Shown piece by piece: positions 63,880 through 64,000 of a stretch of DNA of 64,000 nt. The stretch is from Acetobacter orleanensis (GTDB lineage: Bacteria > Pseudomonadota > Alphaproteobacteria > Acetobacterales > Acetobacteraceae): positions 115,628-179,627 of the forward strand of contig NZ_LHZV01000063.1 in NCBI RefSeq assembly GCF_001581005.1, given 5' to 3'. Made by a program: the position numbers and the translations under genes. A model generated the notes under the pieces. It was not told the origin of the DNA. It ran no database searches and saw nothing but the letters and a program-made list of their open reading frames with translations. The stretch's first letter is position 1; the number at the start of each line of letters is the position of its first letter.

Positions 63880-64000
63880 GAGCCTGTTTGGAAATTCGCT
63901 GAAGTGTGATTCAAGCTCTGGATGTGGACGCCAGAGCAGAGAGGCCGGATGGCCAGTATCACCGGCAAGACGAAGCGCTATCCGTCTGACATGACGGATG
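63880..64000 (+). mobile_element. Left end of an IS5-family insertion sequence (cut by window edge)
   Basis: The terminal sequence GAGCCTGTTTGGAAATTC begins at 63880 and is typical of IS5-family ends; TAA directly before it could be the 3-bp target duplication. A transposase start lies 69 bases inside. The right end is outside the window. Confidence 0.8.
63949..64000 (+). CDS. IS5-family transposase, N-terminal fragment (partial at edge)
   Basis: ATG at 63949; the first 17 residues read MASITGKTKRYPSDMTD, the N-terminus of IS5-family (IS1031-like) transposases, normally continuing into a DEEW segment. The gene runs off the window. Confidence 0.8.
   Translation, partial: MASITGKTKRYPSDMTD

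Noticed and set aside
1..64000. CRISPR arrays, prophage, rRNA operons
   Set aside because: No regularly spaced repeats, no phage structural genes and no rRNA-like sequence were found on reading both strands.

Overview
The window reads as chromosome of an acetic acid bacterium (Acetobacteraceae, most likely Acetobacter or a close relative). The grounds are high-GC alphaproteobacterial coding style, a cyanide-insensitive-type quinol oxidase, a quinone-linked pyruvate oxidase, acetyl-CoA synthetase, bifunctional PutA, and an IS5-family element of the kind common in this group. Genus is inference; no rRNA is present. One tRNA gene (Gly, CCC) was found, and no CRISPR array or prophage.

Layout. 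1-4.2 kb: arginine synthesis (3' part of argD, then argF), a small gene, Hsp33 and a lipoprotein. 4.2-13.6 kb: HrpB helicase, an HtrA-type protease, a 53-residue membrane peptide with its own promoter and terminator, an aldo/keto reductase, HolC, a membrane protein, an AlkD-like gene interrupted by one amber codon, and a secreted M28 peptidase. 13.7-16.4 kb: cydA-cydB and a 40-residue DUF2474/CydX-like gene. 16.7-20.6 kb: a TonB-dependent receptor divergent from a two-gene operon for a secreted protein and a di-heme cytochrome c peroxidase. 20.7-35.3 kb: mostly housekeeping and conserved unknown genes (DUF2252, DUF1275, methyltransferase/AraC pair, PepA, CysQ, Sua5, a GlcD-type oxidase, cobalamin adenosyltransferase, RlmM-like methyltransferase). 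35.3-48.3 kb: CHRD protein, Acs, DUF2501, a GntR regulator next to PutA, an amino-acid permease and an outer-membrane porin. 48.9-54 kb: PoxB, tRNA-Gly, RadA, Ugd. 54.3-58.8 kb: MlaE/MlaF ABC transporter, a tiny lipoprotein and a DUF3772/MscS channel. 58.8-63.7 kb: a corrinoid-regulated locus. 63.88 kb to the edge: left end of an IS5-family element.

The most notable region is 58.8-63.7 kb. Two cobalamin riboswitches lie back to back, each with its own promoter. One drives a siderophore-type TonB receptor on the minus strand; the other drives an unrecognised 141-residue protein translationally coupled to a PepSY membrane protein on the plus strand. This looks like a B12/corrinoid (or related metal-chelate) acquisition locus without the classical BtuB/BtuCDF set. 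The cobalamin adenosyltransferase at 32.3-32.9 kb could act on what is imported.

A second candidate system is the TonB receptor / secreted protein / di-heme peroxidase cassette at 16.7-20.6 kb. It resembles in logic, but not evidently in sequence, the MauG-like plus periplasmic-partner pairs known from copper acquisition. Smaller points of interest are three genes of 40-53 codons (8303, 13776, 44980), a near-perfect operator-like dyad over the putA promoter, and a perfect 24-bp dyad upstream of poxB.
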